A stretch of DNA of 64,000 nucleotides from Bradyrhizobium diazoefficiens (GCF_018129965.1 NZ_JAFCKW010000011.1:1-64000); one strand, 5' to 3'; positions 15,141 to 24,072 are shown, numbered from the stretch's first letter. Notes: a model not told the origin generated them from the sequence alone. Translations and numbers: made by a program.

Positions 15141-15989
15141 TTAATCTCGTATCGTTGCGCCCATGGCTGTCGCTTCATTGCTGATGAGACCAAAGAGGTG
15201 CTCTGGAGAAGTATTGGCAATGACGTCAGCGGGCCGATCCATGCTTAGAGGACGATACAAGAAGCCAAGTTTGGGCTGAGGCAAATAGACCGCCAATACG
15301 GCAGCGCCTCGCCAGAATCCATGCAGAACCTGATAGTGATAGATGCCCAGTACCCCACTATCATCGGGAGTCGCTCCACTGAGACGGAGATCGTTGCACA
15401 AGGCTGCTCCGGCCATGTCCTGATAAGTATGCCCGACAGGCGAGGCCAACAGAGTGACGAAGAATCCTCCGACGTTCTTTAAAACGAACCTAGTAGGATC
15501 ACCGAGGAGTTGCGCCGCCGTCCAATTGAGCCGAACCTCATCGGGCCAGCCTAGCGGCGTAGGCGCAGCAGATTCAAGACTCACTAGAGCATCCGCGACT
15601 GACGGCTCTCCTATCCATAAGAGAGCATCGCCCCTCGTGATCTCGCCGCCTCGCCACACCTTCATCATCGCAACTCCATCGCGATGCGATGCAATTAGAA
15701 ACTCCGTTTCCAACTCTTCATCGTGCACAGTCTCAGCGTTCGTTGCCCTCAACGGCTCGATGATATCCTCGATCCGGCCATTACTACGCGCGATTTGAGC
15801 CGCCCGCTGTAACGCTGGCAATGCATGATAGACTGAACCCGCGTAGGCTGCCGAAACGTCTTCCGCTAGAATCACCGCCTTAACCCGTCCCGGGATGATG
15901 TCTTTCTTCGCAGCCGACCTCGATGAAATTATCGTGTCGGCAATGATCAGTATTCGATCGCCAAAGCGGCGCGCCAATCCAACTGTCAT
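15141..15989 (-). CDS. putative proteasome-like Ntn-hydrolase
   Basis: A 282-residue protein with no family name I can give with certainty. After Met removal it would begin TVGLARRFGDRILIIADT. Thr1 and Asp17 stand at the positions of the catalytic Thr1 and Asp/Glu17 of proteasome beta and HslV subunits. A Lys at mature position 36 precedes AGS by 14 residues, the spacing of Lys33 to the Gly of the beta-subunit AGxxGD block. Around residue 100 the pattern FLIASHRDGV...LLWIGEPSVADAL fits the next strands of that fold. The ATG at 15989 has GAGGA upstream, which fixes the N-terminal Thr. At 282 residues it is longer than HslV (about 175). Base composition is lower in GC than its neighbours. Self-compartmentalised protease activity is inference. 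Confidence 0.6.
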   Translation of the reverse strand: MTVGLARRFGDRILIIADTIISSRSAAKKDIIPGRVKAVILAEDVSAAYAGSVYHALPALQRAAQIARSNGRIEDIIEPLRATNAETVHDEELETEFLIASHRDGVAMMKVWRGGEITRGDALLWIGEPSVADALVSLESAAPTPLGWPDEVRLNWTAAQLLGDPTRFVLKNVGGFFVTLLASPVGHTYQDMAGAALCNDLRLSGATPDDSGVLGIYHYQVLHGFWRGAAVLAVYLPQPKLGFLYRPLSMDRPADVIANTSPEHLFGLISNEATAMGATIRD

Positions 15990-15998
15990 TTTAATTCC

Positions 15999-16449
15999 TC
16001 AGGAACTCCGGGGGCGAGCTTGCTCAATAATCGTTATACATCCAGTTGCTCGGGACTCGCTATCGTGCTTCGCGCACCCCGCACGACCCGCCGCTTTCGC
16101 CGCCTTGACGAGCTTGCGATCGAAGGTGACGAGAGCCTCGCAACTTCCAGATCTCGCCAGGAGCAGCGCGTCGGCGAAATCCATTTCCGTTTCGGCAAGG
16201 TCGAGTGACGCCGCAACCATCGCGCCGTCCTCGACCGTGACGGTCGGAAGCCCGGCGAAGACGCGAAGCGCGCGCGAGGTCCGCGGCCTTATAACCGTAC
16301 GCGCTTCGCAGCACCCACTCGACTTCGGGCAGCATGGTGACCGCGGCGAAGACGCTCTCGCCATCGATCAAGGCGCGCGCATATGCGGATCAGGCGACGT
16401 GATCGCCGGTCAGGTCACGGACGATCAGATTGGCATCAATCGCGAGCAT
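15999..16449 (-). pseudogene. decayed vapC (PIN toxin) with stop and frameshift
   Basis: Read from the ATG at 16449, the frame gives MLAIDANLIVRDLTGDHVA, an in-frame TGA at 16390-16392, then SAYARALIDGESVFAAVTML and EVEWVLRSAYGYKAADLARA. After that the PIN homology continues only in another frame: VFAGLPTVTVEDGAMVAASL, then DFADALLLARSGSCEALVTF. One nonsense change and one frameshift therefore separate it from a full VapC. It overlaps the end of the preceding antitoxin-like frame as in an intact operon. Confidence 0.75.
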
Positions 16450-16709
16450 GGCGCCGCGTGGCTTCGGCAAGCACGGCTACGTCCATCTCTTCCAGCGTCT
16501 TCGGCTTGCCCTTGTAGGCCAGGACGCCGAACACGTCCTTCGGCCGCGTCTCGGCAAAGGCCGGCGCCGGCTTCAAAAGCACGACTTCCGGCGTCTCCTC
16601 GACCGTGAGCCGCGTCCCCGCCCCACATTCCCGCCGCTGACGAATGGCGCTGGGCAGGATGACCTGTTGCTTGGTGGAAACGGTGGTGGAGCTTCTTCGC
16701 GCCGGCCAT
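16436..16709 (-). pseudogene. decayed vapB (AbrB-type antitoxin)
   Basis: The frame STTVSTKQQVILPSAIRQRR...KPKTLEEMDVAVLAEATRR is an AbrB-type antitoxin paired with the broken vapC. The natural start, MAGAKK from the ATG at 16709, is one frame away: the bases between that ATG and the AGC codon of the STTV frame number 16, not a multiple of three. A one-base insertion near 16694 is the simplest explanation. Translation from an upstream TTG (16765) cannot be excluded. Confidence 0.55.
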
Positions 16710-16845
16710 GGTCCCAATCGTCCTGATGTAAGACCAAAGTAAGATAGGCTCGGGCGGACTCGCAATCATGCCATGGGATCACGGTGTCGAGATTGCGTGG
16801 AGTGAATGCGACCTTACCCGTGACGACGATTGCGTCGCCCAAATG

Positions 16846-16880
16846 AAAAGGCCCGATCGCCATAGCGAACGGGCCCTTTT
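16846..16880 (-). terminator. terminator of the hpnCDE-shc-hpnG operon
   Basis: AAAAGGCCCGATCGC (16846-16860) pairs with GCGAACGGGCCCTTTT (16865-16880) across a four-base loop, with small mismatches. On the minus strand it lies 23 bases after the hpnG stop and ends in a T-run, a good Rho-independent terminator for the operon. Confidence 0.85.
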
Positions 16881-16902
16881 CTCGACGGTTCGAAAAACCT
16901 TC

Positions 16903-17652
16903 TCAGGCCGTCTCGGACACCAGCGCCTCGGCGCCCACGAGCTCCGTCCCGATCAAAAAGTCGCGGCAGCCGCGAAGTGACCGCAGCGCGCGGTTGAAGT
17001 CGAGGCCGGTCGAGACCAGGGCATGCAGCGTGGTGGGATTGCGGACGATGCCGCGCAGGACGGCGGCGAGGTCGATCTGGCCGTTCGGCTTGATGGCGGC
17101 GCGGGCGAGCGCCGGCAGCGCGCGGTGGGCGGGATCGCTGATGACGCGGACCGCGGCAAAGGGCAGACCTGCCTCGGCGGCATAGGCGGCGGCGATGTGG
17201 CTTTCCATGTCGACGGCGGAGGCGCCGGTCTCGGAATGCAGCGCGGCCTTGCCGGAGCGCCCGGTGACCACTTCCTCGGCGCCGGCGAGGCTGCCGCGCA
17301 CGACGCGGCGGCGGCCGGAGGTCAGGCGGTCGATGAGGTCGTTGCCGAGCGACAGGCCAGCGGCCCAGCGGGTATCGCCCGAGAGCACCTCGGTCGCGAG
17401 CACGACGTCGCCGGAGCGCAGGGTCGGATCGAGCCCGCCGGCCACGCCGAACGAGATCACGCCGCGAATCGTTTCGGGGTCCACCACCGTGAGAAGCGCC
17501 CGCAACTGGGTCGGGCTGCTCGACGAGCAGATCACGGCCATGCCGGGCCCGGCCGCAATGCGGGCCTCCTGAACCAGTCCGGTCACGATCAAGATAGGCC
17601 GCGGGTCGATGGCGTTGCCCGCGGAAAGAAAGTCCCCCGTCCCCAAAGTCAC
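16903..17652 (-). CDS. hpnG: HpnG, adenosylhopane nucleosidase/phosphorylase
   Basis: A 249-residue member of the nucleoside-phosphorylase (PNP/UDP) superfamily. Recognisable are GVISFGVAGGLDP near 70, the adenine-site SAVDMES near 150, and an Asp in VISDPAH near 175. In hopanoid producers HpnG removes adenine from adenosylhopane to give ribosylhopane. The GTG at 17652 overlaps the shc stop (GTGA), which I take as the start; a longer in-frame start upstream would run into shc. Last gene of the operon, followed by a terminator. Confidence 0.88.
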   Translation of the reverse strand: MTLGTGDFLSAGNAIDPRPILIVTGLVQEARIAAGPGMAVICSSSSPTQLRALLTVVDPETIRGVISFGVAGGLDPTLRSGDVVLATEVLSGDTRWAAGLSLGNDLIDRLTSGRRRVVRGSLAGAEEVVTGRSGKAALHSETGASAVDMESHIAAAYAAEAGLPFAAVRVISDPAHRALPALARAAIKPNGQIDLAAVLRGIVRNPTTLHALVSTGLDFNRALRSLRGCRDFLIGTELVGAEALVSETA

Positions 17653-19631
17653 ATTCCGACCCCTACCACCCTGCTGTTGGTGTTCCGCAAGTTCCGGTAC
17701 CGCGAGAGCGCCCACAGCGGGAAGAACTTCGGGTAACCATGATAACGCAAATAGAATACACGGGGAAAGCCCGTGGCGGTGTACCGCTGCTCGTCCCAGA
17801 GTCCTTTTTCGTTCTGTGTTGCAATCAGGTACTCCACCCCGCGGGCGACGGCCGGGTGATCAACCTCGCCAGCAGCCATCAGGGCAAGCAAGGCCCATGC
17901 CGTTTGCGAGGCTGTCGAGGGGGCGGCCTCCCAGCCCTTGTAGTCCAGCCGGTAGCTCACGGCGTCCTCGCCCCAGCCGCCGTCCTTGTTCTGGATCGAG
18001 GTCAGCCAGGCGGCGGCCTTGCGGATCATGGGGTCGTCGTGGCGGACGCCGGCCATGTTGAGGGCGCACAGCACCGACCAGGTACCGTAGATGAAGTTCA
18101 TGCCCCAGCGGCCGTACCAGGACCCCTCGGGGTGCTGGGTCTTGCGCAGATAGGCGACCCCGCCGGCGACGTGCTTGCTGCTCGCCTCGGTCTCGCCGAG
18201 CTGGGCCAGCATCGAGATGCAGCGGGCGGTGACGTCCTCGGTCGGCGGATCGAGCAGCGCGCCATGGTCCGAGAACGGGATGTTGTTCAGATAATATTCG
18301 AGGTTGTTGACGTCGAAAGCGGCCCAGCCGCCGTCGTCGCTCTGCATGCCCTCGATCCACTCCCGGCCGCGGTCGATCGCGGCGTCATAGCCGGCCACAC
18401 CGTGCTCGCGGCGCATGCGGTCCATCGACATCACCACCACGGCGGTGTCGTCGAGATCGGGGTAGTAGGCATTGTTGTACTGGAAGGCCCAGCCGCCCGG
18501 ACGCAGATCGGGCCGCTTCACTGCCCAGTCGCCCTTGACCTCGAGCTCCTGCTTCGGGATCAGCCAGTCGAGGCCCTGTCTGGCAGCAGGCACCGCCTTG
18601 TCGCCGCCCGCTTCGAGCAGAGCGTGCGCCGTCAGCGTCGTGTCCCACACCGGCGAGACGCAGGGCTGGCAATAGGCCTCATCGCCATTGATCACGAGCA
18701 GCTTGTCGATGCCCCGGCGCGTCGCCGCGCGCGGCGGATAATTCTCGTCCTTGCCGAGCGCGTCATACATCATGACGATATTGGCCATGGGCGGATAGAT
18801 CGCGCCCATGCCGTCCTCGCCGTTGAGGCGCTCCTCGGTGAAGGCGAGCGCTGCATCGATCGCGCGCTGGCGAAGGCTCTTCGGGAACATCGGCTCGACC
18901 ACGCGCAGGATGCTGTCGAGCGCGCGGAACAGCAGGAACCAGGCCATGCTCTGGTGCGGCGCCTTCGCCGTCATGCCGATCGAGCGCGTATCCTGCAGGA
19001 ACAGTTCGTCGATGCCGACGCCTTTCGGATTCTTCGCGCGAGGCTTCAGCGCCGCAATCACCATCAGCGGCACCATCGTGGTGCGCGCCCAGTAGGAGAT
19101 CTTGTTGATGTGGAACGGCGACCAGAACGGCAGCAGCACGATCTCGATCGGCAGCACCGGCACCGCGCGCCAGGTCGTGACGCCGAACATCGCCAGCAGA
19201 AATCGCGTGAAGACGTTGCTGTGAATGGCGCCGCCGCGGGCGTGGATCGCCTCGCGCGCGCGCACCATGTGCGGCGCGTCGACGGAATCGCCGATCATCT
19301 TCAGCGCGAAGTAGGCCTTTACGCTGGCGCTCATGTCGAACTCGCCGTCATGCACCAGAGGCCAGCCGCCATGAGCGCCCTGGACGCGGCGCAGATAGTT
19401 GCCGATCTTGGCCTCGAGTGCGCTGTCGACCGGCTCGGCGAGATAATGGCGCAGCAGGACGTATTCGGCCGGAATCGTGCAGTCGGCCTCGAGTTCGAAC
19501 ACCCAATGGCCGTCCGGTTGCTGGAAGCCGATGACGCCTTGCGTCGCCGACGCAATGCTCGATTCCAGGATCTTCGAGTCCAAAATCCTCGATTCTTGTG
19601 CTTCGCGGCTGGTCGCGTTCACGGCATCCAT
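17649..19631 (-). CDS. shc: squalene-hopene cyclase
   Basis: A 660-residue squalene-hopene cyclase (hpnF), within the usual size range. The acid that starts cyclisation, the DxDD motif, is Asp392-Asp395 in YYPDLDDTAVVV. Several QW-type repeats are visible, such as QGAHGGWPL near 84-92, GDWAVKRP, QSDDGGWAAF and QNKDGGWG. It converts squalene to hopene and hopanol at the inner membrane. It lies 51 bases downstream of hpnE and overlaps hpnG by the GTGA junction. No breaks seen. Confidence 0.96.
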   Translation of the reverse strand: MDAVNATSREAQESRILDSKILESSIASATQGVIGFQQPDGHWVFELEADCTIPAEYVLLRHYLAEPVDSALEAKIGNYLRRVQGAHGGWPLVHDGEFDMSASVKAYFALKMIGDSVDAPHMVRAREAIHARGGAIHSNVFTRFLLAMFGVTTWRAVPVLPIEIVLLPFWSPFHINKISYWARTTMVPLMVIAALKPRAKNPKGVGIDELFLQDTRSIGMTAKAPHQSMAWFLLFRALDSILRVVEPMFPKSLRQRAIDAALAFTEERLNGEDGMGAIYPPMANIVMMYDALGKDENYPPRAATRRGIDKLLVINGDEAYCQPCVSPVWDTTLTAHALLEAGGDKAVPAARQGLDWLIPKQELEVKGDWAVKRPDLRPGGWAFQYNNAYYPDLDDTAVVVMSMDRMRREHGVAGYDAAIDRGREWIEGMQSDDGGWAAFDVNNLEYYLNNIPFSDHGALLDPPTEDVTARCISMLAQLGETEASSKHVAGGVAYLRKTQHPEGSWYGRWGMNFIYGTWSVLCALNMAGVRHDDPMIRKAAAWLTSIQNKDGGWGEDAVSYRLDYKGWEAAPSTASQTAWALLALMAAGEVDHPAVARGVEYLIATQNEKGLWDEQRYTATGFPRVFYLRYHGYPKFFPLWALSRYRNLRNTNSRVVGVGM

Positions 19632-19682
19632 CTCGCTCGATTGCTCCGATAGTCGATTGAAAGTGACCGGGACATCTGCCCG

Positions 19683-20939
19683 TCAGGGCCGCTTTGCGGC
19701 CAGAACCAGATCGGCGGCACGATCGCCGGACCGGACCGATCCCTCGATGGTTGCTGGCAATCCCGTAGCAGTCCAGTCGCCGGCGAGGAACAGGTTTTTC
19801 AGCGCCGTGACCGGCCCCGGGCGCAGGGCATTCTGGGCCGGCGTGGCGGCGAACGTGGCCCGGCGCTCGCGCACGATCTGCCAGGGCGGCAGCTCGCCGG
19901 ACACGCCGCCCGCCTTGCAGACGTCGTTCCAGATCGCCTGCGCGAGTTCCTCGCGCGGCATGTCGACCAGGCGATCGCCATTGCTGATGGTCACGGAGAG
20001 GCGGTTCGGGAAGGCGAACAGCCATTCCACGACGCCGCCGATCACGCCGAGGATCGCCGGCGAGCCCGGCGGCGGTTCAAAGCGGAAATGCGCGTTCACG
20101 ATGGCGCGGAATTCGGTCGGCCCCTTCAGTCCCGGCATCAGGCTCGTGGCCGCGCGCGGCGGCACCGCCATCACGACGACGTCGCCCTCCTTGAGCGCGA
20201 TCACATCCTCGCCGCCGAAATTCAGCGCGGAGGCCCTGCCGTCGGTGGTCGCAAACGAACGAAGCTCATGGCCGAGCTGAACGCTGTGACCACGTTCCTG
20301 CAGGAACTTCACCGCAGGTTCGATCAGCACCGCGCTCAGCCCCTCGCGTGCGATCAGCGGACGGCAGGCCTGCCCGCCGGCCAGGAGCGTCTCGCGCACG
20401 ATCGCACCGGCCAGTCCCGCCGAACCCTCGGGCGGATCGACGTTGAGCGCCGCCAGCAACAGCGGCTGCACCAGGCGCTGGTAGAGGATGCCCTCGCAAG
20501 GAATGGATTTGCCGACCAGCGTCTGCTCCGACGCCCAGATCAGCGGCGCGAGCTTGAGATAATCGGTGAGCCCGGTGTCGGGCACGCGGCGGCTTTCGTC
20601 GAGTACCCAGGTCGGCAACCGGCCGGCGCCGAGATCGATCTGCCAGCGTTGTCCGGACGTGATGTCGACGAAGGGAAACTGCGCGCTTTCGGGGCCGACG
20701 AGGCCGGCCTCGGTGCCGATCGAGCGGGCATAGGCCCGCGCATGGCTGTTGCCGGACAGCAGCAGATGATTGCCGTTGTCGATGGTCAGACCGGTGGCGC
20801 CGTCGAAATAGGAACGGCAGCGGCCGCCGGCCTGATGCGTCGCCTCGTGCACGGCGACCTTGAAGCCGGCATTGGCGAGCCGCACGGCGGCGGAGAGGCC
20901 GGAAATACCGGCGCCGATGATGTGAGCTGTGTTTTGCAT
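19683..20939 (-). CDS. hpnE: HpnE, FAD-dependent hydroxysqualene dehydroxylase
   Basis: A 418-residue FAD-dependent amine-oxidase/phytoene-desaturase relative. The dinucleotide-binding GAGISGLSAAVRLANAG covers residues 9-25, and a C-terminal FAD motif (LFLAGDWTATGLPATIEGSV) lies near 380-400. HpnE reduces hydroxysqualene to squalene, finishing the HpnC/HpnD/HpnE route. Its ATG overlaps the hpnD stop (ATGA), so the two are translationally coupled. Confidence 0.93.
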   Translation of the reverse strand: MQNTAHIIGAGISGLSAAVRLANAGFKVAVHEATHQAGGRCRSYFDGATGLTIDNGNHLLLSGNSHARAYARSIGTEAGLVGPESAQFPFVDITSGQRWQIDLGAGRLPTWVLDESRRVPDTGLTDYLKLAPLIWASEQTLVGKSIPCEGILYQRLVQPLLLAALNVDPPEGSAGLAGAIVRETLLAGGQACRPLIAREGLSAVLIEPAVKFLQERGHSVQLGHELRSFATTDGRASALNFGGEDVIALKEGDVVVMAVPPRAATSLMPGLKGPTEFRAIVNAHFRFEPPPGSPAILGVIGGVVEWLFAFPNRLSVTISNGDRLVDMPREELAQAIWNDVCKAGGVSGELPPWQIVRERRATFAATPAQNALRPGPVTALKNLFLAGDWTATGLPATIEGSVRSGDRAADLVLAAKRP

Positions 20940-21778
20940 CAGATGATAGCGTAACGGAGCAGGATGCCGATGCGTGTGATCTTCGACACGCGGACCGGCT
21001 GTCGCGGCGCATCGAAGCCGCGGGCGATCAACAGATCCAGAATGGCCCGATAGTATTTCGACATGATCCGCGGCGCGCGCACGGCGCGGCGCCGGTTGCG
21101 GTTCATGATCTCGTCGGCCTTCTCGAAATGGCCCTTGGCACGTTGCGCCAGAGGCGCGCAGACCTTCGGCAGCGCGCGCTCGGCGGTGACGCGGTTCGGA
21201 TCGTCGGAGGTGATGCCGGCATGCAGCAGCGCCTCGCGCGGCAGATAGAGCCGGCCAAGGCCTGCGTCCTCGTCGATGTCGCGCAGGATGTTGGTGAGCT
21301 GGAGCGCGCGGCCGAGGTGATGGGCGAGCAGGATGCCGTCCGCTTCAGGCAGGCCGAACACCCGCACCGACAATCGCCCCACGGCGCTGGCGACGCGATC
21401 GCAATAGAGATCGAGCGTGGCCATGTCGGGCGCGCGGATGTCCTGCGGCACGTCCATCTCCATGCCGTCGACGACGGCGAGGAAATCTTCCCGCTTCAGC
21501 CCGAACGTCTTCACCGAACCGACATAGTCGGCAAGGCGCGGCGGCGGATGGCCCTGATAGAGCGAATCGATGTCGTTGCGCCATTCCTGCAGCGCGGCGA
21601 GCCGCTGCTCGCGCGGACCGTCCGAGTCGGCGATGTCGTCGACCTGGCGGCAGAAACTGTAGATCTGGAACATCGCCTCGCGCTGGTCGCGCGGCAGGAT
21701 GCGCATCGCAGCGTAGAAGGAGCTGTTCGATGCGGTCGAGCCATAATTGGCGCCGGGCGCGGTCGCCTCAAGCGTCAT
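20939..21778 (-). CDS. hpnD: HpnD, presqualene diphosphate synthase
   Basis: A 279-residue trans-isoprenyl diphosphate synthase of the squalene/phytoene class. The first Asp-rich motif QVDDIADSDG is near 48-57 and a second lies in ILRDIDEDAGLGRLYLP near 165-181. HpnD condenses two farnesyl diphosphates to presqualene diphosphate. The start at 21778 (MTLEATAPG) overlaps the end of hpnC by 11 bases. A longer frame extends into hpnC and is not needed. Confidence 0.93.
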   Translation of the reverse strand: MTLEATAPGANYGSTASNSSFYAAMRILPRDQREAMFQIYSFCRQVDDIADSDGPREQRLAALQEWRNDIDSLYQGHPPPRLADYVGSVKTFGLKREDFLAVVDGMEMDVPQDIRAPDMATLDLYCDRVASAVGRLSVRVFGLPEADGILLAHHLGRALQLTNILRDIDEDAGLGRLYLPREALLHAGITSDDPNRVTAERALPKVCAPLAQRAKGHFEKADEIMNRNRRRAVRAPRIMSKYYRAILDLLIARGFDAPRQPVRVSKITRIGILLRYAII

Positions 21779-22652
21779 GTGCGGTCCCCGGTCTGGAAAT
21801 GGCCTTGCGTCCGATCGCGCGGCGGCCGACTTCGCCGAGCATCCCGGCCACGCTGAAGGCAAGCAGCTCGAACTTGTTTAGATGGACACGCTCGCGCAGC
21901 GGATCGCGCACCTTGAGCAGACGCACGATGCGGTCGGCATAGGCCTGGATCACCGAGATGTCGACGCCGAGGCGAAAATCCCGCACCTCCGCGCTCAGCG
22001 ACTTGCTTTCGTCGAGCAGCGCCTGGTTGCGAACGGCCAGCGCCTGCAGGCAGGCCAGCATCGCCGGCGGCGACTGCGTCAGCCCGAGCTGCTCGACCGA
22101 GGCGCCGCTCGCGGCCAGCGCATCGCGCGGCAGGTAGACGCGGTTGAGCTCGCGGAAATCCTTGCCGCAATCCTGCAGATGGTTGTTGATCTGGAGCGCC
22201 GCGCAGAGCGCATCCGAGGCGGCCCATGTCGATGTGCTCTCGCCATGGACGTCGAGCATGAAACGGCCGACCGGCATCGCCGAGTAGCGGCAATAGTGGA
22301 TGACCTCGTCCCAGTTTTCGTAACGCAGCTTCGTGACGTCCATGCGGAACGCGATCAGGACGTCGAGCGCATGGCGCGGCGCCATGCCGCGCTCGGCCAA
22401 CGCACGGCGCAGCGCGACCGCTTCAGCCTGGGTGTCGCCCTTGCCGAGCAGCTCCGCCTCGAGCAGGTCGAGATAAGCCAGCTTCTGCTCGGGCGGCAGC
22501 GTGGCGTGGTCGGCGATGTCGTCGGCAGTGCGGACGAAATTGTAATAGGCGAGGATCAGCGCCCGATGACGCGGATGAATGATCCAGGACGCGACGGGAA
22601 AATTCTCGTCGCGGTCACCCTTGCCGGATCGCAATTCGCTCGCAGAGGTCAT
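21768..22652 (-). CDS. hpnC: HpnC, hydroxysqualene synthase
   Basis: A 294-residue squalene/phytoene-synthase family member, paralogous to HpnD. Its first Asp-rich motif is FVRTADDIADHAT (near 40-52); the second region reads NHLQDCGKDFRELNRVYLPR, where the usual second DxxxD is changed to a CGKD pattern, as is usual in HpnC. It converts presqualene diphosphate to hydroxysqualene. First gene of the minus-strand operon; the 194-base gap upstream should carry the promoter, though I could not pick out a box. Confidence 0.92.
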   Translation of the reverse strand: MTSASELRSGKGDRDENFPVASWIIHPRHRALILAYYNFVRTADDIADHATLPPEQKLAYLDLLEAELLGKGDTQAEAVALRRALAERGMAPRHALDVLIAFRMDVTKLRYENWDEVIHYCRYSAMPVGRFMLDVHGESTSTWAASDALCAALQINNHLQDCGKDFRELNRVYLPRDALAASGASVEQLGLTQSPPAMLACLQALAVRNQALLDESKSLSAEVRDFRLGVDISVIQAYADRIVRLLKVRDPLRERVHLNKFELLAFSVAGMLGEVGRRAIGRKAISRPGTAHDA

Positions 22653-22846
22653 CGAGGGCTGGTCAACAATCGTTTGGACGGGAGGGGATTTTTCGCTCGC
22701 GCGGGCTCATGCCGGCGATGCCGCCGCGGCCCCCATATAGGGGAATACGGCCGCAAAACCAATCCTGTCTGTCGATGGCAGCCCGTACCCGCCCGGCCCC
22801 AAAAAGGCGTCCCGAAGGCCGCCCTTCCTAGGCCAGCGGCCGAGCC

Positions 22847-23080
22847 TTACTGGTTGTGGCTCTTCAGGACCTGGTCGCACTCCTGCGAGATCTTGGCCCG
22901 GTTCTCCTTGAGGCAGGCCAGGATGGTGAAATCGCCCTGGTCGATGACCGGACGGCAGAACTTCTGCACATCGCGCGTGCAGGCCTTCTGCTCGGCCTCC
23001 GTACCGCGCCCTGCCTGGGCGAATGCCGCCGTGGAGAGGGATGCCGACAGCAGGGTGAGAGCGACGAGTAGCTTACGCAT
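22847..23080 (-). CDS. small secreted cysteine-rich protein (GLG1-repeat type)
   Basis: A 77-residue protein with a signal peptide (about 1-22, ending in AFA-Q). The mature part carries one cysteine repeat: ACTRDVQKFC, then LACLKE, then SQECDQVL. This spacing resembles the Cys-rich GLG1 repeat found in many small alphaproteobacterial periplasmic proteins. The ATG at 23080 has AAGGAA upstream. Function unknown; two disulfides in the periplasm are likely. Confidence 0.75.
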   Translation of the reverse strand: MRKLLVALTLLSASLSTAAFAQAGRGTEAEQKACTRDVQKFCRPVIDQGDFTILACLKENRAKISQECDQVLKSHNQ

Positions 23081-23484
23081 TGTATTCCTTCGTTCTGACG
23101 GCAGAATCGCACCGATTCCAGAGAGCACAGGGCGGACGTCCGGAACGGATTGGTCTGGTGGCAAGTCGCCGCAGGAGGTGCGGCGTCGGAGAAGGCACAA
23201 GCGCTGGTAAATGCGGCCAAATTGGCGCCGCGCCCACCAAAACAAGCCTTCCAGCGGTTTCCAATGGCAGATGTAAGGGGTTGATACGACGTCATATTTC
23301 GGGCACGGCGCGTTTTGCCGCGCACCTGTTGCAGGGCTGCATCTCTCCGCCCCGCCATTTGCGGCAGAAACAACCGGAAACAGGGGAATCGACGGGTCCG
23401 CGCGCGGCGCCAACGCCGTGTGAACCGCCGTCTCTGGCAGTCAGGCTTGAACCTGCCACAGGCTCGGAGCACTAAACTTTCGAT
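23081..23484. other. 404-base divergent intergenic region
   Basis: Between the small cysteine-rich gene (minus) and the secreted-protein gene (plus). No ORF with coding character, terminator, repeat or convincing promoter pair was found. It presumably contains two promoters. Confidence 0.45.
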
Positions 23485-24036
23485 GTGGCGAGGCGTTCTC
23501 ATCATTCAGCGAACGTCGAACGAAAACGGGATATTCAAAATGAAATTCTTTGGACGATCTGGACAGGTGATCAAGGCGGCCGGCACGGGGCTGCGCTGCT
23601 CTTCTCAGTCTCGGCAAGCCATGCTCAGTCGTCCGGACCGTTCGCCGGCTTCGACGGGGCGTGGACCGGTACCGGTACGGTGTCGCTGTCGGACGGTTCC
23701 ACCGAGCGCATCCGCTGCAAGGCCGACTACAAGGTCGCCGGCAGCGGTCTCAACCTCAAGCAGGCCCTGAACTGCGCCAGCGACAGCTACAAGTTCAACC
23801 TCACCAGCGACGTCACCAGCCAGGGCGACCGCATCTCCGGCAACTGGAGCGAGTCCAGCCGCAACATCTTCGGCAATCTGCAGGGCACCGCCGGCGGCGG
23901 CCAGATCGACGTGTTCGTCGAGGCCAACGGCTTCGCCGCCAATCTGTCGCTGCGCACCAACGGCAGCAAGCAGACCGTGCAGATCAGCTCGAAGGGCGAG
24001 ATCCGCGGCGTCAACATCACCATGACGAAGGGCTGA
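23485..24036 (+). CDS. secreted beta-rich protein, signal peptide frameshifted
   Basis: The mature part (FAGFDGAWTGTGTVSLSDGS to the end, about 140 residues, Gly/Ser/Thr-rich) looks like a periplasmic beta-barrel protein with two cysteines (IRCKADY and LNCASDSY). The natural leader appears to start at the ATG at 23540 (MKFFGRSGQVIKAAGT) but continues as GAALLFSVSASHAQS only in the next frame. One extra G in the G-run at 23587-23590 would join them into a normal signal peptide ending SHA-Q. As written, the domain can be read only from a GTG at 23485 with a poor leader. Either a one-base deletion or a sequencing error. Function not recognised. Confidence 0.6.
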   Translation: MARRSHHSANVERKRDIQNEILWTIWTGDQGGRHGAALLFSVSASHAQSSGPFAGFDGAWTGTGTVSLSDGSTERIRCKADYKVAGSGLNLKQALNCASDSYKFNLTSDVTSQGDRISGNWSESSRNIFGNLQGTAGGGQIDVFVEANGFAANLSLRTNGSKQTVQISSKGEIRGVNITMTKG

Positions 24037-24072
24037 TCGCCCGCCGGACTTCGACATTCGATTCACATCGCG

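Noticed and set aside
15141..15989. Anbu for the Ntn-hydrolase-like gene
   Set aside because: Anbu proteins are shorter, begin differently and sit beside the transglutaminase/ATP-grasp operon, which is 32 kb away here.
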